Positions 28,196 through 38,395 of a stretch of 64,000 nt of DNA are shown piece by piece. The DNA comes from Paludibacterium yongneupense DSM 18731 (GTDB taxonomy: Bacteria; Pseudomonadota; Gammaproteobacteria; Burkholderiales; Chromobacteriaceae). Each line of letters starts with the position of its first letter. Within the stretch, counting starts at the first letter, position 1. The notes below the pieces were generated by a model. The model was not told the DNA's origin and ran no database searches. It worked only from the letters and a program-made list of their open reading frames with translations. A program made the translations under genes and the position numbers. The DNA is taken from contig NZ_AUGZ01000013.1 in NCBI RefSeq assembly GCF_000422925.1, positions 62,001-126,000 of the forward strand, read 5' to 3'.

Positions 28196-29812
28196 TCAGA
28201 CCCGATAGTGCGACAGGGTCGCGATCTGGCTTTGCGCAAGCCGGTCCAGGCGCAGGGCGCTTTCCGCGGTCAGTTGCGCCGCCGCGCTCGACTCTTCCGA
28301 CATCTGCGCCGTGTGTTCGACCTGCGCGGCAATAGTATTGCTCGCCACGCCCTGCTGCTGAATGGCCGACGATATTTCGCTGATGCTGCGGGTAGCCGAT
28401 TCCGAGTTTTCGCCTATGCGCCTGATCGCACTGTCGGCATCGTCGGCGCGCGCCACGCCGGTTTCCACCAGTTGTTCTGCCGACTTCATCTGCATCGTCG
28501 CCTGTTGCGCACGGGCGACCATATTCTCTATGGTCCGCGATATCTCCTGCGTCGATTTGGCCGTGCGTTCGGCCAGCTTGCGCACCTCGTCCGCCACCAC
28601 CGCGAAACCCCGGCCCTGCTCGCCCGCGCGCGCGGCTTCGATCGCGGCATTGAGCGCCAGCAGATTGGTCTGATCCGCGATATCGCGGATCACATTGATC
28701 ACCGTGCTGACCTGCCCGCTTTCGGCTTCCAGTTCGTGAATGCCGGCAGCCGACGTTTTTACGACAGCCGAGATCTCGTGGATATCCTTGATGGTCTGCC
28801 CGATGATGGCAGAGCCTTCCTCCACCAGCTTTCCGGTCTCGGCGGCCCCCCCATGCGTGAGCCGGGCCTGATCGGCCACATGATTGATGCTGACCGTCAT
28901 CTGCTCGACCGTGGCGGCCATACTGGCCGCCGCCGAACTCTGGGCCGATGACGCGGTCGATACCTGACTCGCGGTTTGCGACAGTTGCTGCGAAGCATCG
29001 GCAACCTCGTTGGCACCTTCGAACAGGACTCTCAGGCTCTGTTGCAAGTGCTCGAGCAGATTGTTGAACGCCGTCGCCGTTCGACCGATCTCATCGTTCC
29101 GTTCGACCGGCGCGCGCAAGGTAAAGTCCAGCGAGTGCTCGACCTGCTCGAGCGTGCCCTGAATGCCGGCCAGCCCCCCGCGGATCATGCGATAGAGGTA
29201 GGCGGCCAGCAGGCCCGTGGCGACAAACGCGGCGACGATGATGACAACCGACAGAATCAGCGCCTGCCGGTATTGCTGCCGGTTTTCGCGTCCGACGGCG
29301 TCAGCCTGGTCGGTATTGAACGCGTAGTGGTTTTCCAGTGCGACATAGATCGCTTCGCTGGCAGCCTTGCCATCGACCAGAAGCAGCTTGACTGCGGCAT
29401 CGCGGTTGCCGGACCGGAACATCTGCAACGATCTGTCCCGCACTTCGCGATAGGCGCTCATCGCCGCCTTGTCCGCCTCCAGCAGCTTCTTGTCGGCATC
29501 ATTGCTGATATCGTTGGCGAGATAGTCGGCCATGACGGCATCGAATTGGCGATCCGCTTTATCGATAGCCGCTTTCGATTCTGTCCGCGTCCCCTCGTCC
29601 GGCGCCACCTCGTACTTCAGGGCCGAGACACGGATACTGGTCAAGGCGCGCTGCGCATCGGCCATGACCTTCAAGCTGGACAGAGTATTGGTCTGCACAT
29701 AATCGAAGCGTGCCTGCGCAAGCTGCAACGCCCAGATCCCGTAGCCGCCGACCAGGAGCATCGCCCCGAGGGCGATAGAAAGGGTAATCAAGAGTCTTTT
29801 CGTAATAGTCAT
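28196..29812 (-). CDS. Methyl-accepting chemotaxis protein
   Basis: 538-aa chemoreceptor of the 4HB type. The N-terminal membrane helix is about residues 8-30. A four-helix periplasmic domain ([22 protein letters not shown]...) follows, then a second helix ([24 protein letters not shown]), HAMP and the signalling domain with tip [20 protein letters not shown]. It is closely similar in layout to the chemoreceptor at 46557-48173 (matching ends: [11 protein letters not shown] there, [11 protein letters not shown] here), so the two are recent paralogues. Confidence 0.93.
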   Translation of the reverse strand: MTITKRLLITLSIALGAMLLVGGYGIWALQLAQARFDYVQTNTLSSLKVMADAQRALTSIRVSALKYEVAPDEGTRTESKAAIDKADRQFDAVMADYLANDISNDADKKLLEADKAAMSAYREVRDRSLQMFRSGNRDAAVKLLLVDGKAASEAIYVALENHYAFNTDQADAVGRENRQQYRQALILSVVIIVAAFVATGLLAAYLYRMIRGGLAGIQGTLEQVEHSLDFTLRAPVERNDEIGRTATAFNNLLEHLQQSLRVLFEGANEVADASQQLSQTASQVSTASSAQSSAAASMAATVEQMTVSINHVADQARLTHGGAAETGKLVEEGSAIIGQTIKDIHEISAVVKTSAAGIHELEAESGQVSTVINVIRDIADQTNLLALNAAIEAARAGEQGRGFAVVADEVRKLAERTAKSTQEISRTIENMVARAQQATMQMKSAEQLVETGVARADDADSAIRRIGENSESATRSISEISSAIQQQGVASNTIAAQVEHTAQMSEESSAAAQLTAESALRLDRLAQSQIATLSHYRV

Positions 29813-29900
29813 AGTCTTCCGCTTTACTGCCTTTTCTGTTTTCGGTGTCTGATGTGCCGGTTCATATCCGTCATGTGATATTCAAATATCGTTTCCTTAT

Positions 29901-30716
29901 TCAGCGTTCACGGTCGCGCAAGGTCGTTGGCGAAAACCCGAAGCGTTGTTTGAAGATCATTGAGAAATGGGAGGGCGACTCATAGCCGACAAGCTGCGCA
30001 ATGCGATTGACAGATTGCGTCGTCGACTGCAGCAATTTGAGTGCCGATGACATGCGTATATCGGTCACGATTTCAACGACGGATGTATTCTCGCTGGCCA
30101 GCTTGCGCCGCAGCGTTGCCTCGCTCATCGCGAAGGCGGCGGCAATCGTCGCTGCGTTCCACTCCATCGCGGCATTGTTCTCGATATGCCGTCGTATTCT
30201 GACATTCAGGGTCGGCTCTTTTTCAGGCCTGAAACACGCGCCGCTCTCGCTGAGCCAGAGCAATAGCTCGCTTGCCTGGTGACGGGCGATACGCAAGGGC
30301 ACCGTCTTGTCGGCGATGGCATTCAGAGCGGTATCGAATGACCGGACCAGGGCGGGGGAAACCGCGGGGATGTGCAAAGCCGATCCGATTTCCGGCCGGC
30401 CGGCATTCGTCTCCGCATGACTCGCTATCAGGCTGCTGTCGAAGGCGATGCTGCTGGAACAGTGCCTGCCCCCCGCCCCCGCCCTGTTCACCACATCGAC
30501 GGACTGGCGTCCGGCGACGGCGACGGCCTCCCCCTGGCGAATCAGATATTCCCCTCCGGAAAGGCTCAATTTCTTCGTCCCGTGCCGGATTAGCGTCAGC
30601 ACGGGTTGCTCGATGTAGACCCTTCTGATTTCGATGTTTTCATGCTGATAAACGTAGATCCCCGTCCCAACGCCTTCGCGAACCACCCGGTCTCTTGCCT
30701 TTGGTATTGTTTCCAT
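29901..30716 (-). CDS. AraC-family transcriptional regulator
   Basis: 271-aa regulator. The N-terminal part is a likely sensing domain (YVYQHENIEIRRVYIEQPVLTLI, LIRQGEAVAVAG). The C-terminal double helix-turn-helix includes TIAAAFAMSEATLRRKLASE and the AraC signature VNRIAQLVGYESPSHFSMIFKQRFGFSP. It lies at the edge of a 407-bp A/T-rich gap and has no partner gene in the same direction. Target and inducer are not evident. AraC proteins of this size also regulate type III secretion, but nothing ties it to the effector 28 kb away. Confidence 0.85.
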   Translation of the reverse strand: METIPKARDRVVREGVGTGIYVYQHENIEIRRVYIEQPVLTLIRHGTKKLSLSGGEYLIRQGEAVAVAGRQSVDVVNRAGAGGRHCSSSIAFDSSLIASHAETNAGRPEIGSALHIPAVSPALVRSFDTALNAIADKTVPLRIARHQASELLLWLSESGACFRPEKEPTLNVRIRRHIENNAAMEWNAATIAAAFAMSEATLRRKLASENTSVVEIVTDIRMSSALKLLQSTTQSVNRIAQLVGYESPSHFSMIFKQRFGFSPTTLRDRER

Positions 30717-31123
30717 ACGCTACCGAACAATCTATAAATCGCTAAAAATTCTCCATCTAGCATTCGGCGCGACCAACACCGGGATTGAAGCTTTATTAAG
30801 TGAACTGATTTTCAACAGCAAGGCGGTGTCGCTATGCAATACGACCGGAAGCGCATTCTCTCATTTCAATGCAGAATGCAATGCCAGCGAAAGCGGCCTC
30901 CCCCCTGCTGCCGCGACCTGGCGTCACTCGAACAGAGCGGCATTCTATTTTTTGAATACACAAAGATGCCTTATTAATCATCTAGGTTAATATTCAATAT
31001 GCCTTGAGGATATCATTAGCGATAAACACCGCCTGTCGATATCCAATCAACATTCATCGATATCTGGTCATTCTGAGGAGAAGAAGGGGGGCGTGCGCGC
31101 GGGACAGGTGCACCAGGGCATGC
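30717..31123. other. 407-bp A/T-rich gene-free gap
   Basis: No credible coding frame. The stretch is clearly poorer in G+C than its surroundings, especially 30940-31080. It has GATATC repeated around 31010-31065 (GGATATCATTAG, CGATATCC, CGATATCTGG). It probably holds the araC promoter on the minus strand and may be recently acquired or a binding platform for an AT-specific protein. Confidence 0.5.
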
Positions 31124-31876
31124 TCAGTTGAGCGATGGGGCGCGCCGGTACCAATAGCGGTAAGCCGCGCCGAAGCCCAGCGCGCGGTAGAGCGCCATCG
31201 CCGGGGCGTTGGCGGCAATGCATTGCAAGTAGGCGTGCCGTGCGCCGAACTCCCGTCCGGCCTGCAACAAGCCGGAGAGCAGCGCACGGGCGCAGCCCTG
31301 CCGCCGCGCGGCAGGAGCGGTCACCAGATCGAACACCCCCACCCACTCGCCGTCCGGCACGGCCAGCCCCAGCGCCGCGATATCCCCATCCCGGACCAGA
31401 GCCCCCCAGACGGCAGGTCCCGGCAAACGGCGCAACAGAGCGGCGTGGATGGCAAGACGATCGGCAGTGTCGTCGGCAAGAAGCGCCCGGCGCGCGAGCC
31501 AGTCTTCACGTTCAAGCAGGAGCAGTCCGCAAGCCGGTGCGGCCACACCGGCGACGTCGCGCCATAGCACCCAGCTCGGGTCCAGCCGCTCGAAACCCCG
31601 TGCGGCGAGCCCGGCATCGAGACCGGCCTCGTGTTCGAGCCCGGTCAGGCGCACCGTCAGCGCACTGCCTTGAGCGGCAAAGAGCGCACCGGCCAGCCGC
31701 AGACGTTCATCCAGGGGCGTCTGCGGCACACCGATCGGATAGGCGGCATTCGCCCGCTTCGGCCCGCCGCCCGACAAACGCAGCAACCAGCCATCGAGCT
31801 CATGACTTTCGCGCGCCGGCAATGCGGCCAGGGCCGCGCGTTCCAGGCAGGCGCGCCAGGCAGCATCATCCGTCAT
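31124..31876 (-). CDS. GNAT-family N-acetyltransferase
   Basis: 250-aa protein. The C-terminal half is a GNAT domain: GDIAALGLAVPDGEWVGVFDLVTAPAARRQGCARALLSGLL holds the acetyl-CoA loop (RRQGCA), followed by LQCIAANAPAMALYRALGFG. The N-terminal half (ELDGWLLRLSGGGPKRANA) resembles the partner domain of tandem GNAT proteins. The start ATG overlaps the upstream HAAS gene stop by 4 bp; a longer open frame upstream is unsupported. The substrate is unknown. Confidence 0.85.
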   Translation of the reverse strand: MTDDAAWRACLERAALAALPARESHELDGWLLRLSGGGPKRANAAYPIGVPQTPLDERLRLAGALFAAQGSALTVRLTGLEHEAGLDAGLAARGFERLDPSWVLWRDVAGVAAPACGLLLLEREDWLARRALLADDTADRLAIHAALLRRLPGPAVWGALVRDGDIAALGLAVPDGEWVGVFDLVTAPAARRQGCARALLSGLLQAGREFGARHAYLQCIAANAPAMALYRALGFGAAYRYWYRRAPSLN

Positions 31877-32691
31877 TGCGCCCCCCTGATCACCTCGAGC
31901 TGCATGCGCGCCAGCGCGATCAAACCTCGCCAGCTCAAACGCATCACCCACACCCCTATGCCCAGTCCGAGCACGCCGAGCAGCAATAGCACGAGACCGA
32001 CACTGAGCACCGCCGCCGGCCCGGCCCACGGCTTGAGCACGCCGAGCGTGACCACATTGCCGTCGCCCGTCATTTCCATGCGGCTGACCGTGCCATCGCT
32101 CGCACGTTCGACCCGGACCGAACCGCGCGCGTCGCTGGCGACGATGCGGGTCGAGCCGGTCAGCGGGTCACGGTGAATCACCACCTCGTCGCCCCGCGCG
32201 CTGTGTATGGTCAGCTCGGGAGGCTGGGCGCCCAGGAACCACGGGCCTTCCCCGCTATCGTTGATGGTCACGCCCTCCAGTGCCGGCCAGCCGAACACGG
32301 CGTGGCTGGCCCAGCCCCCGGTCAGTAGCAGACCGCAGGTCAGGACGATGCCGGCGGCGCAGGTCAGCGCGGACAGAATGGACAGATAGATCAGCACCGG
32401 CACCGCCAATACGGCATTCAGAACGCCGAGCCCGGCCAGTGCCACCAGCAAGCGCCACAGATTGAAGGGCGTCTTGCGCGTGTCCCATGCCTTCATCCGG
32501 CGCTGGGCGGTCAGCTCCCGCGCGAGCCGTGCCGGATCGCCGAGGCCCGCGGCCAGATCTTCCTCGCTGCGCCCGGCGGCGATGCCGTCGTCGAAATAGC
32601 TGTGGTAATCGGCCAGAATTTCGTCGCGCTCGGCCGCCGACAACGCCGCAAGCGCGGTGGAAAGCTGGCGGATGAAGTCATCCCTTTTCAT
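31873..32691 (-). CDS. HAAS-domain (DUF1700) membrane protein, probable PadR partner
   Basis: 272-aa protein. The N-terminal HAAS/DUF1700 domain is at about 1-60 (MKRDDFIRQLSTALAAL, DEILADYHSYFDDG, LGDPARLARELTAQ). Several membrane segments follow (LLVALAGLGVLNAVLAVPVLIYL and neighbours). An extracytoplasmic stretch with beta-like repeats comes next, and a last membrane pair lies near residue 240. Such genes usually follow a padR gene. Both junctions in this operon are 4-bp overlaps. Confidence 0.82.
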   Translation of the reverse strand: MKRDDFIRQLSTALAALSAAERDEILADYHSYFDDGIAAGRSEEDLAAGLGDPARLARELTAQRRMKAWDTRKTPFNLWRLLVALAGLGVLNAVLAVPVLIYLSILSALTCAAGIVLTCGLLLTGGWASHAVFGWPALEGVTINDSGEGPWFLGAQPPELTIHSARGDEVVIHRDPLTGSTRIVASDARGSVRVERASDGTVSRMEMTGDGNVVTLGVLKPWAGPAAVLSVGLVLLLLGVLGLGIGVWVMRLSWRGLIALARMQLEVIRGAQ

Positions 32692-33029
32692 ATCGCGTCC
32701 CCTTCGCGCTCTACGGCATCGTCAGGCCGCAGGGCGCGATTGATTTCATCGACAAACTCTATCCATTCCCGTTTCATCTGCACCAGCGCCAGACGTCCGG
32801 CCCCGGTCAGGGCGTAGTAGCGCCGCGCCGGACCGGACGTCGATTCCAGCAGGTAGGTCGCGACCAGGGCGTCGGCCTGCAGTCGGCGCATCAGCGGGTA
32901 AACCGTCCCTTCGCTGATATCCATGCATCGCGCCAGACGCCCGACCAGCGCGTAAACATAGCTGTCGCCCCCTTCCAGCAGGGCCAGCACACACATTTCC
33001 AGAGCGCCTTTGCGTAACTGGGTCTTCAT
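32688..33029 (-). CDS. PadR-family transcriptional regulator
   Basis: 113-aa winged-helix repressor. MKTQLRKGALEMCVLALLEGG, then YVYALVGRL, ISEGTVYPLMRRLQADALV and GPARRYYALTGAGRLAL are the PadR hallmarks. The start at 33029 is preferred over the longer frame. The palindrome at 33088-33106 overlaps its promoter, which suggests that it represses its own operon (padR, HAAS protein, acetyltransferase). Confidence 0.9.
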   Translation of the reverse strand: MKTQLRKGALEMCVLALLEGGDSYVYALVGRLARCMDISEGTVYPLMRRLQADALVATYLLESTSGPARRYYALTGAGRLALVQMKREWIEFVDEINRALRPDDAVEREGDAI

Positions 33030-33087
33030 CGCAGTTCTCTCGCGGCGGCGGGACACGGGGTGACCACCTATCCGCCGAATACGACCC

Positions 33088-33116
33088 CAGTATAGGCCAT
33101 ATACTGTGTTATACAA
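33088..33116 (-). promoter_or_regulatory. padR operon promoter with embedded palindromic operator
   Basis: Minus strand: -35 TTGTAT (33111-33116), 16-bp spacer, -10 TATACT (33089-33094). The palindrome CAGTATA-N5-TATACTG (33088-33106) covers the -10 and most of the spacer, an arrangement expected for PadR autorepression. Bases 33088-33106 are exact on reading. Confidence 0.65.
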
Positions 33117-33207
33117 ACTAGCTGATAAAACCCATGCCGACGGATAGTCTGGCCGCCGGCCCGTTTATCCGTTAGCATGCCAGCTATCATCCGGTCGGAA
33201 TCCTCCC

Positions 33208-34509
33208 GTGCACGCTGCCTTTTCCTTCTTTGCGACACGTCGCTTTCTGCCCTTGTTCGGCACCCAGTTCCTCGGTGCGTTCAACGACAATCTACTGAAA
33301 ACGGCCATCGTGGTATTGGTCAGCTTCCGTGGTCTGCATCTTGCCGGCCTGTCGCCTGCCCTGCTCGTCAATCTGGCCGCCGGCATTTTCATCCTGCCGT
33401 TTTTCCTGTTCTCGGCGAGCGCCGGCAAGGTCGCCGAACGCTTCGACAAGGCGAGGCTTGCGCGCTTGATCAAACAAGTCGAAATCGGGATCATGCTGAT
33501 CGCTGGCGCCGGTTTCTATCTGAACAGTGCCGGCCTGTTGTTCAGCGCACTGTTCTTGATGGGCGTCCACTCCACCTTCTTCGGCCCGATCAAGTATTCG
33601 GTTTTGCCGCAGTACCTGGGCGAGCACGAATTGGTCGGCGGCAACGGTCTGATCGAAATGGGCACGTTTCTCGCCATACTGATCGGCCAGATCGGCGGCA
33701 GTCTGATGGTGCAGTCCGGCCCTGCGCTCTCGATGCTCATGCTGCTGCTGTGCGCGATCGCCGGTTACGCCTCCAGCCGGCACATGCCGGCCGTGGCGCC
33801 AACCGCGCCGGGCTTGCGGCTGTCCGCGAATATATGGCGCGACTCGACCGAACTGCTCGGCCGGGCCTGGCGCATGCCGGATGTGCGCTCGGCCATCATG
33901 GGTATTTCATGGTTCTGGTTAATGGGCGCAGTCTATACCACGCAACTGCCGACGTTTACCCACGACCACCTCGGCGGCAACGCGGATGTCTACACCCTGC
34001 TGCTGGCCTTGTTTTCGATTGGCATCGGGCTCGGTTCCATGCTGTGCGCGAAGTTATCCGACGGCGAGCTGCAACTGGGTCTGGTCCTGCTCGGAGGTGC
34101 CGGAATGACCCTGGCCGGTCTGGATCTGGGATTGTCACGGCTCGAAGCCTGGCATGGCGCGTTGCAGACCGTGCCGCAGTTCCTGCATGGCTTCGCCGCC
34201 TGGCGCGCGCTGGTCGACGTCGGGTTGCTCGGCTTCTTCGGCGGCTTCTTCACCGTCCCGCTCTATACCTGGCTGCAAACGGCGAGCCCGGCCGAATTCC
34301 GTTCGCAGGCCATCGCAGCCAACAATATCGTCAACGGCTGCTATATGGTGCTATCGGCGCTGGCCGCCGCGTTGTTGCTGCTAGTTTTCCATACCATCGC
34401 GCTGCTATTTGTCATCGCCTCGATCGCCAATGTCGTGGCACTCGGCCACCTCGCCTGGCGTGCGCCTCGCCTCTGGCGCGATCGCTTTGCCTGGATCGCT
34501 CGCCGCTGA
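33208..34509 (+). CDS. MFS transporter, lysophospholipid transporter (LplT/Aas N-domain) type
   Basis: 433-aa membrane protein with about 12 hydrophobic segments. The N-terminal LFGTQFLGAFNDNLLKTAIVVL and GVHSTFFGPIKYSVLPQYL are characteristic of LplT and of the MFS part of Aas-type fusions that flip lysophospholipids across the inner membrane. The start codon is GTG at 33208. It diverges from padR. No acyltransferase domain follows within this gene or next to it. Confidence 0.82.
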   Translation: MHAAFSFFATRRFLPLFGTQFLGAFNDNLLKTAIVVLVSFRGLHLAGLSPALLVNLAAGIFILPFFLFSASAGKVAERFDKARLARLIKQVEIGIMLIAGAGFYLNSAGLLFSALFLMGVHSTFFGPIKYSVLPQYLGEHELVGGNGLIEMGTFLAILIGQIGGSLMVQSGPALSMLMLLLCAIAGYASSRHMPAVAPTAPGLRLSANIWRDSTELLGRAWRMPDVRSAIMGISWFWLMGAVYTTQLPTFTHDHLGGNADVYTLLLALFSIGIGLGSMLCAKLSDGELQLGLVLLGGAGMTLAGLDLGLSRLEAWHGALQTVPQFLHGFAAWRALVDVGLLGFFGGFFTVPLYTWLQTASPAEFRSQAIAANNIVNGCYMVLSALAAALLLLVFHTIALLFVIASIANVVALGHLAWRAPRLWRDRFAWIARR

Positions 34510-34534
34510 CGGCAACGCGCGGGCCGGTATGGCA

Positions 34535-35107
34535 TCACGGCCACGCCACATCGTCCAGGCAGTCGGCGACCCCCAGTTTGATGTTGGCGGGGTCGCGGGT
34601 GTCATTCGGGATGAAAACCTGATTCACAGGCGAAGCCGGGTATGACGCAGCGCCCCCGCACTGCGCGCTCTGCCCGGGGCCGACCACGATTTCAGCCCCC
34701 ACCTTCAGGCGGCACTGCTTGACGGTGTTGAGCGCGCTCCAGCCCGGGCAGATCGCGTTTTCGGCTCGGTAAGCGGCAACGGGTCCGGCCGGCGGCGCAA
34801 ACGACCACCAACGGCCGTATTGCGAGCTCCGGCTGGCGGAGTCCCATACCCGGTAGACGGTCAGCGGCTGCTGCACGCGCAGGACTTTGCCTTCGCACAA
34901 GCCTCCCTTGCCGGGAGCTTGCACGGCTTGCTGCAGCAAATCGGCGTTACTGACCTCGGCCATGCCGTACGGCACGACGACATGCCCGGCACATGCCGCG
35001 CCGCCGGCCGGCGCCAGCTGCGCGCACGCGGCCAGAACAGCCGGCAGCAAGACAGCAAGGCCTGCGATGACAGGGCGCACTCCACGCCCCGAATGATAAA
35101 CCGGCAT
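34535..35107 (-). CDS. Hypothetical Cys-rich lipoprotein
   Basis: 190-aa protein with a lipoprotein signal (AGLAVLLPAVLAAC, lipid Cys at about 28). After that Cys there are six more (GAACAG, GLCEG, AICPGW, KQCRL, AQCGG, ADCLDD), enough for three disulfides. The central block PLTVYRVWDSASRSSQYGRW followed by WSFAPPAGP, and GAEIVVGPGQS near the end, suggests a compact beta fold. I do not recognise the family. It converges on the MFS transporter gene. Confidence 0.65.
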   Translation of the reverse strand: MPVYHSGRGVRPVIAGLAVLLPAVLAACAQLAPAGGAACAGHVVVPYGMAEVSNADLLQQAVQAPGKGGLCEGKVLRVQQPLTVYRVWDSASRSSQYGRWWSFAPPAGPVAAYRAENAICPGWSALNTVKQCRLKVGAEIVVGPGQSAQCGGAASYPASPVNQVFIPNDTRDPANIKLGVADCLDDVAWP

Positions 35108-35231
35108 CCCTTCTCTCCTTGGCCTCGTTCTTCAAACACGGGACGCCGATCTCGACGTCATACACGACATGCTAGAACACAAGCATAAAACATGCGACAA
35201 CGGCGATAGCGCGGCGAACGGGGCGGTCGCA

Positions 35232-36590
35232 TCAGGAATGCGAAATGACGGTCCAGAAATAATAGGCGAGCGGCACGGCAACGATATAGAGCCCGGAGGG
35301 GATGTCGCGTCGGCGCCCGGCCAGCAATTTGACGATGACATAGCACAACAGCCCGCCGGCAATGCCGGTGGCGAAACTATTGGCACCCAGCGTCAGCAGC
35401 ATCATCAGCAAGACCGGCACCGCCGTACTGAAATCGTCCATATCGACCCGACGCAGGCCGGAGAACATCGACAATCCGATCAATAGCAGGGCGGGAGCCG
35501 TCGCCTCCTTCGGAATCATCAGTGCAAGGGGCGTCAACAGCAGCAGCAACAGAAAGGCCGTGGCGGCCGCCAGCGCCGTCAAGCCGGTACGGCCGCCCGA
35601 CTCGACGCCGGCCGCCGACTCGATCAGCGAAGTCAGCGCGGGAATGCCGAGTAGCGTCCCCACCGTGGCGGCGATGGAATCGACGACAAAAGGCGTGTTG
35701 ATTTGCGCCATATTTCCGTCGCGGTCGAGCATGCCGGCCTTGTCGCCCACGGCAAGCGTAGTCCCCATGGTCGAAAAAAATTCGGCCGCAAAGAACACGA
35801 ACAGATAAGGCAGGAAGCCGACATGCAAGGCCCCGACCGGGTCGAGTTCGAAGAACACCGCGCTCGGCGAATGCGGCCAGGAGAACCAGGATGCCGGCAA
35901 CCGGGTCACCCCCAGGGGAATTCCGAGCGCGGTCGCGACCAGAATCGACCACAGGATCCCTCCCGGGATCTTGCGGGCTTGCAGAAAGACACCCGCGGCG
36001 AGACCGGAGAGCGCCACAGCGGCGCCTGGCGTGGTGAAATTGCCGAGCATGAGAGCATTGGTCTTGGCGTTGGCCAGCACGAGACCTGCGTTGCGCAAGC
36101 CCAGCATCGTGACGAACAGCCCGATGGAAGACGTCAGGCCCAGCTTGATCTGCAGCGGGACGGTCCGCGTCACGACTTCACGCAGTTTGAGCGCCGTCAG
36201 CAGCATGAACAGCACGCCGGACCAGAAGGCGATTCCCAGCCCGACTTGCCAGGGCACATGTTCGCTGGCGGCCAGTGTCACGCCTACGATGGCCGAGCCG
36301 CCGACCCCGGGCCCGACAATGAATGGCAGATTGCCGTAAAACGCCATCAGGATGCTGCCCAGCGCAAACACGATGATGACGGCGCTTGTCGCCGCGCCCT
36401 TGTCCATGCCGCCGGCCGCCAGCAGCCCCGGAATCACGATCACCAGGTAGGCGCAGGCCATGAAGGTGGTGAGACCCGCTATGATTTCCGTGCGGACCGT
36501 GCTACCGCGCGCGCTGAGGTCGAAGCGTCGTTCCAGCCAGGAATGCCGCTTTGTCGGCACCGTCGTCGTTGCTGATTGCCTGGACTCCAA
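35232..36590 (-). CDS. NCS2-family purine permease (AzgA-like)
   Basis: About 452-aa permease. The family start LERRFDLSARGSTVRTEIIAG is followed by LTTFMACAYLVIV, then GVGGSAIVGVTLAAS and FVFFAAEFFSTMGTTLAVGDKAG (hallmark of AzgA-type adenine/guanine/hypoxanthine permeases), with 10 or more membrane segments. There is no Met before TM1. I chose the TTG at 36590, preceded by GGCGGGA; a GTG further in is the alternative. The longer frame to 36773 is probably non-coding at its 5' end. Confidence 0.82.
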   Translation of the reverse strand: MESRQSATTTVPTKRHSWLERRFDLSARGSTVRTEIIAGLTTFMACAYLVIVIPGLLAAGGMDKGAATSAVIIVFALGSILMAFYGNLPFIVGPGVGGSAIVGVTLAASEHVPWQVGLGIAFWSGVLFMLLTALKLREVVTRTVPLQIKLGLTSSIGLFVTMLGLRNAGLVLANAKTNALMLGNFTTPGAAVALSGLAAGVFLQARKIPGGILWSILVATALGIPLGVTRLPASWFSWPHSPSAVFFELDPVGALHVGFLPYLFVFFAAEFFSTMGTTLAVGDKAGMLDRDGNMAQINTPFVVDSIAATVGTLLGIPALTSLIESAAGVESGGRTGLTALAAATAFLLLLLLTPLALMIPKEATAPALLLIGLSMFSGLRRVDMDDFSTAVPVLLMMLLTLGANSFATGIAGGLLCYVIVKLLAGRRRDIPSGLYIVAVPLAYYFWTVISHS

Positions 36591-36800
36591 AATATCCCGC
36601 CTTCCCGAATCGACCGGGCCGGAATGGGTCGACACCACGATGAATCGAGATAGCGCCGACCACCGCCCCGAGTCAGTATCGGGTTCTCCGCTACCGTGCC
36701 GGCGCGATAGCGGCGCCCGGCACACGCCCGCTCGCTCCGGCCCTTGCCGAAAAGGGCGCGGGGACGCAAACAAGCGAAATCGTATTATGCTCGCATCCGC

Positions 36801-38249
36801 TCAAGCCATCACGATACCCGCATCATCGCCTGCCGTTTCCGGCGGGTAGCCGACGCGGAAACCGCCCCAGTGCCGGCCGCAGACAAAGATGGGCACCGAC
36901 AGATCGTGCATCACCTCGCCGGTGTCGCGCATATAGGTCTGAATCAGGGCCGTCTCGGTATGCGCACCGCAGCGGGCGCCGGTCCGGTCATCGAAAATGC
37001 GCTTGGTCCGATTGCCGGCAAGATCGCGTGCGGGGTCGCCGCTGAGCGGCTGACAGAAGCGCTGATTGTGTGTGGGGACATAGCCACGGCGATCGGTGGC
37101 AATCGCATACACGGCATCAGGACAGACCGCAAAGAACGGCTCTTGCAGGGGCGGCAACAGCCGGTCGGCCAGGGCGTCGAAGGCACTGGAGTATTTTTGC
37201 GGCTGTGTGCCGGGAATAGGCCGGTAACGCTCGGAGAACAAATCGTCACGACCGATCTCGCCGCGCTCGATGGCAGAGGTGAACGCGGCGGCAATCGCAT
37301 CCGCCGTCTTGCGCGCGCACGCATAGATGCGGGTATGGCTGGAATCCATCCCGCTGGTGACCATCAGCTGAAACACCTTTTCGCCGGGAGCATCGGACAG
37401 TTTCGCCGCCTGCGTCAACTCGAGCTGGAACCGGCCCATGCGACCATGGCTCTCATTCGCCGCCCCGACGATGGCATCCGCCTTGTCCGCCGTCTGGCGT
37501 GCATCGAGAACAATGGTCTGCAACCGTTGCTCCGTCTGCTCCGAATCGCGGACCAGGGTGGCCAGCTGCGCACCGACGCGCTGGGCGGTGCCGGCGACAC
37601 TTTCCGACTCAGTCGCCAACTGGCTGATGACGGCAACCGAGCTTCCTGTACGTTCCTGCATCCGCAGGACCAGGTCCGAAATCCCGATCGAAGCCTGCAT
37701 GGTCATATTGGCGAGCTTGCGCACTTCGTCTGCGACGACCGTGAAACTTCGCCCCTGCTCGCCGGCCCGTGCCGCCTCGATCGCCGCATTGAGCGCGAGC
37801 AGATTGGTCTGCTTCGCAATCGCCTGGATGCCGGCCGAAGCGGCTTGTATCGTATCGATCTCGCGCGCCAGATCATGCGTCGCGGCAGCGGCCTCACGGA
37901 CTCTGACCACCATCTCATCCATGCGCGCGACCACGCGCGCGAGTTCGCTCGAACCGGCTTCCGATTCTTCCCGCGCGTGAACCGCCGCCGCGGCGGCCAG
38001 CCCGGCGCTTTCCGCGACCGAGCTCGCCATCGCCTTGATGCTGATCGAGTCGGCCGCGATGGCGTTCGCCTGATCCGCCGCCCTATCCGATTCGCGCGTG
38101 AGGCGGGTCAGTCTATGGCAGACATGGGCAAGCCCGACACCCATCGCGTGCAAGGTCGACATGAACTCCTCGCCCGCCGTACGCACCGTCGACACCGCCT
38201 CGGCGCGCGCGTTATCGGACCCGGCCTGTTTTCGGACAAACAACCCCAT
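36801..38249 (-). CDS. Soluble chemoreceptor with C-terminal sensor domain
   Basis: 482-aa chemoreceptor without membrane segments. The signalling domain is N-terminal and central: tip [20 protein letters not shown], then [15 protein letters not shown]. The C-terminal third (from about residue 360) is a PAS/Cache-like domain with [29 protein letters not shown] and [11 protein letters not shown]. That pattern is known from cytoplasmic receptors. Its ligand is unknown; Cys residues and the HN pair could mark redox or small-molecule sensing. Confidence 0.88.
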   Translation of the reverse strand: MGLFVRKQAGSDNARAEAVSTVRTAGEEFMSTLHAMGVGLAHVCHRLTRLTRESDRAADQANAIAADSISIKAMASSVAESAGLAAAAAVHAREESEAGSSELARVVARMDEMVVRVREAAAATHDLAREIDTIQAASAGIQAIAKQTNLLALNAAIEAARAGEQGRSFTVVADEVRKLANMTMQASIGISDLVLRMQERTGSSVAVISQLATESESVAGTAQRVGAQLATLVRDSEQTEQRLQTIVLDARQTADKADAIVGAANESHGRMGRFQLELTQAAKLSDAPGEKVFQLMVTSGMDSSHTRIYACARKTADAIAAAFTSAIERGEIGRDDLFSERYRPIPGTQPQKYSSAFDALADRLLPPLQEPFFAVCPDAVYAIATDRRGYVPTHNQRFCQPLSGDPARDLAGNRTKRIFDDRTGARCGAHTETALIQTYMRDTGEVMHDLSVPIFVCGRHWGGFRVGYPPETAGDDAGIVMA

Positions 38250-38395
38250 CGCGCCACCACTCTTCCATGCAATAGGTCATATAGGTATTGTAGCGATGAA
38301 AACGCGAAACAAGCGAACAGCCGCCGAACGGCAGCGATTAAAGCCAACTGGATAATATTTAATTAAAAATACGCCGAACGGTTGATGACGCGGGG

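Noticed and set aside
31004-31567. Plus-strand frame over the A/T-rich gap and the acetyltransferase
   Set aside because: Most of it is antisense to the GNAT domain, and it has no start signal.
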